From: Desulfobacterales bacterium
GTDB taxonomy: Bacteria > Desulfobacterota > Desulfobacteria > Desulfobacterales > JAFDCJ01
DNA length: 15,477 bases
Direction: 5' to 3'
NCBI GenBank assembly: GCA_029939875.1
Contig: JAOZSC010000016.1
Location: 1 to 15,477 of the forward strand
Of this stretch, positions 15,395 to 15,477 are shown piece by piece. Position 1 is the first letter of the stretch, and every line of letters starts with the position of its first letter. The notes under the pieces are model-generated. The model had not been told where the DNA came from. It worked only from the letters and a program-made list of their open reading frames with translations, and did not search any database. A program made the translations under genes and the position numbers.

Positions 15395-15477
15395 GCTGAT
15401 TTAGGCATCAATTAAGGCTCAATCATCATATTCAACCAACACGACGATTGAAATGCCGGTAAAATGCTGTTATGAAT

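Noticed and set aside
15304..15408. N-terminal extension of the first kinase to 15408
   Set aside because: Atypical AT-rich codons, no ribosome-binding site, and a plausible promoter lies within it.
1..15477. CRISPR arrays, tRNA/rRNA genes, insertion sequences, prophage genes
   Set aside because: No regularly spaced long repeats, cloverleaf features, transposase or integrase motifs were seen. The 7-bp tandem repeats are too short for CRISPR.

Overview
The window looks like chromosome from a sulfate-reducing Desulfobacterota bacterium (Desulfobacterales-like). The reasons are a Wood-Ljungdahl C1 module built from HdrA/MvhD/MetV/MetF, three in-frame UGA codons at positions of conserved cysteines (selenoprotein-rich lineage), a sigma-54/NtrC-type control gene, and PAS histidine kinases with a CxxCP cluster. 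The lineage is inferred from gene content only.

Layout. Positions 1-2837 are on the minus strand: the N-terminal part of a selenocysteine HdrA-type flavoprotein, cut by the window edge, and upstream of it an NtrC-family response regulator. Positions 2838-3310 are a 473-nt divergent control region with a near-perfect sigma-54 promoter pointing right, possible activator sites upstream of it, and a long leader with three hairpins. Positions 3311-12282 are a plus-strand gene series: metF-like (1), a 1477-residue double-module HdrA with an inserted GltD-like domain (HdrL type, UGA at codon 61), mvhD (UGA at codon 17), metV, metF (2), a single-domain response regulator and an AroE-like dehydrogenase. 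A terminator and heptad-repeat tract at 12283-12341 separate it from two convergent minus-strand histidine kinases (12330-15303), the second carrying its own N-terminal receiver.

How they may work together. MetV and MetF form the methylene-tetrahydrofolate reductase of the methyl branch. MvhD normally passes electrons to the FAD of HdrA, and the GltD-like insert of this HdrA supplies a probable NAD(P)H site. The set therefore reads as a flavin-based electron-bifurcating or confurcating methylene-THF reductase without HdrB or HdrC in the window. The divergent NtrC-type regulator is the natural candidate to activate the sigma-54 promoter, linking C1 metabolism to a phosphorelay.

No tRNA, rRNA, CRISPR array, insertion sequence or origin was seen. 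Intergenic spacers contain degenerate 7-bp tandem repeats.
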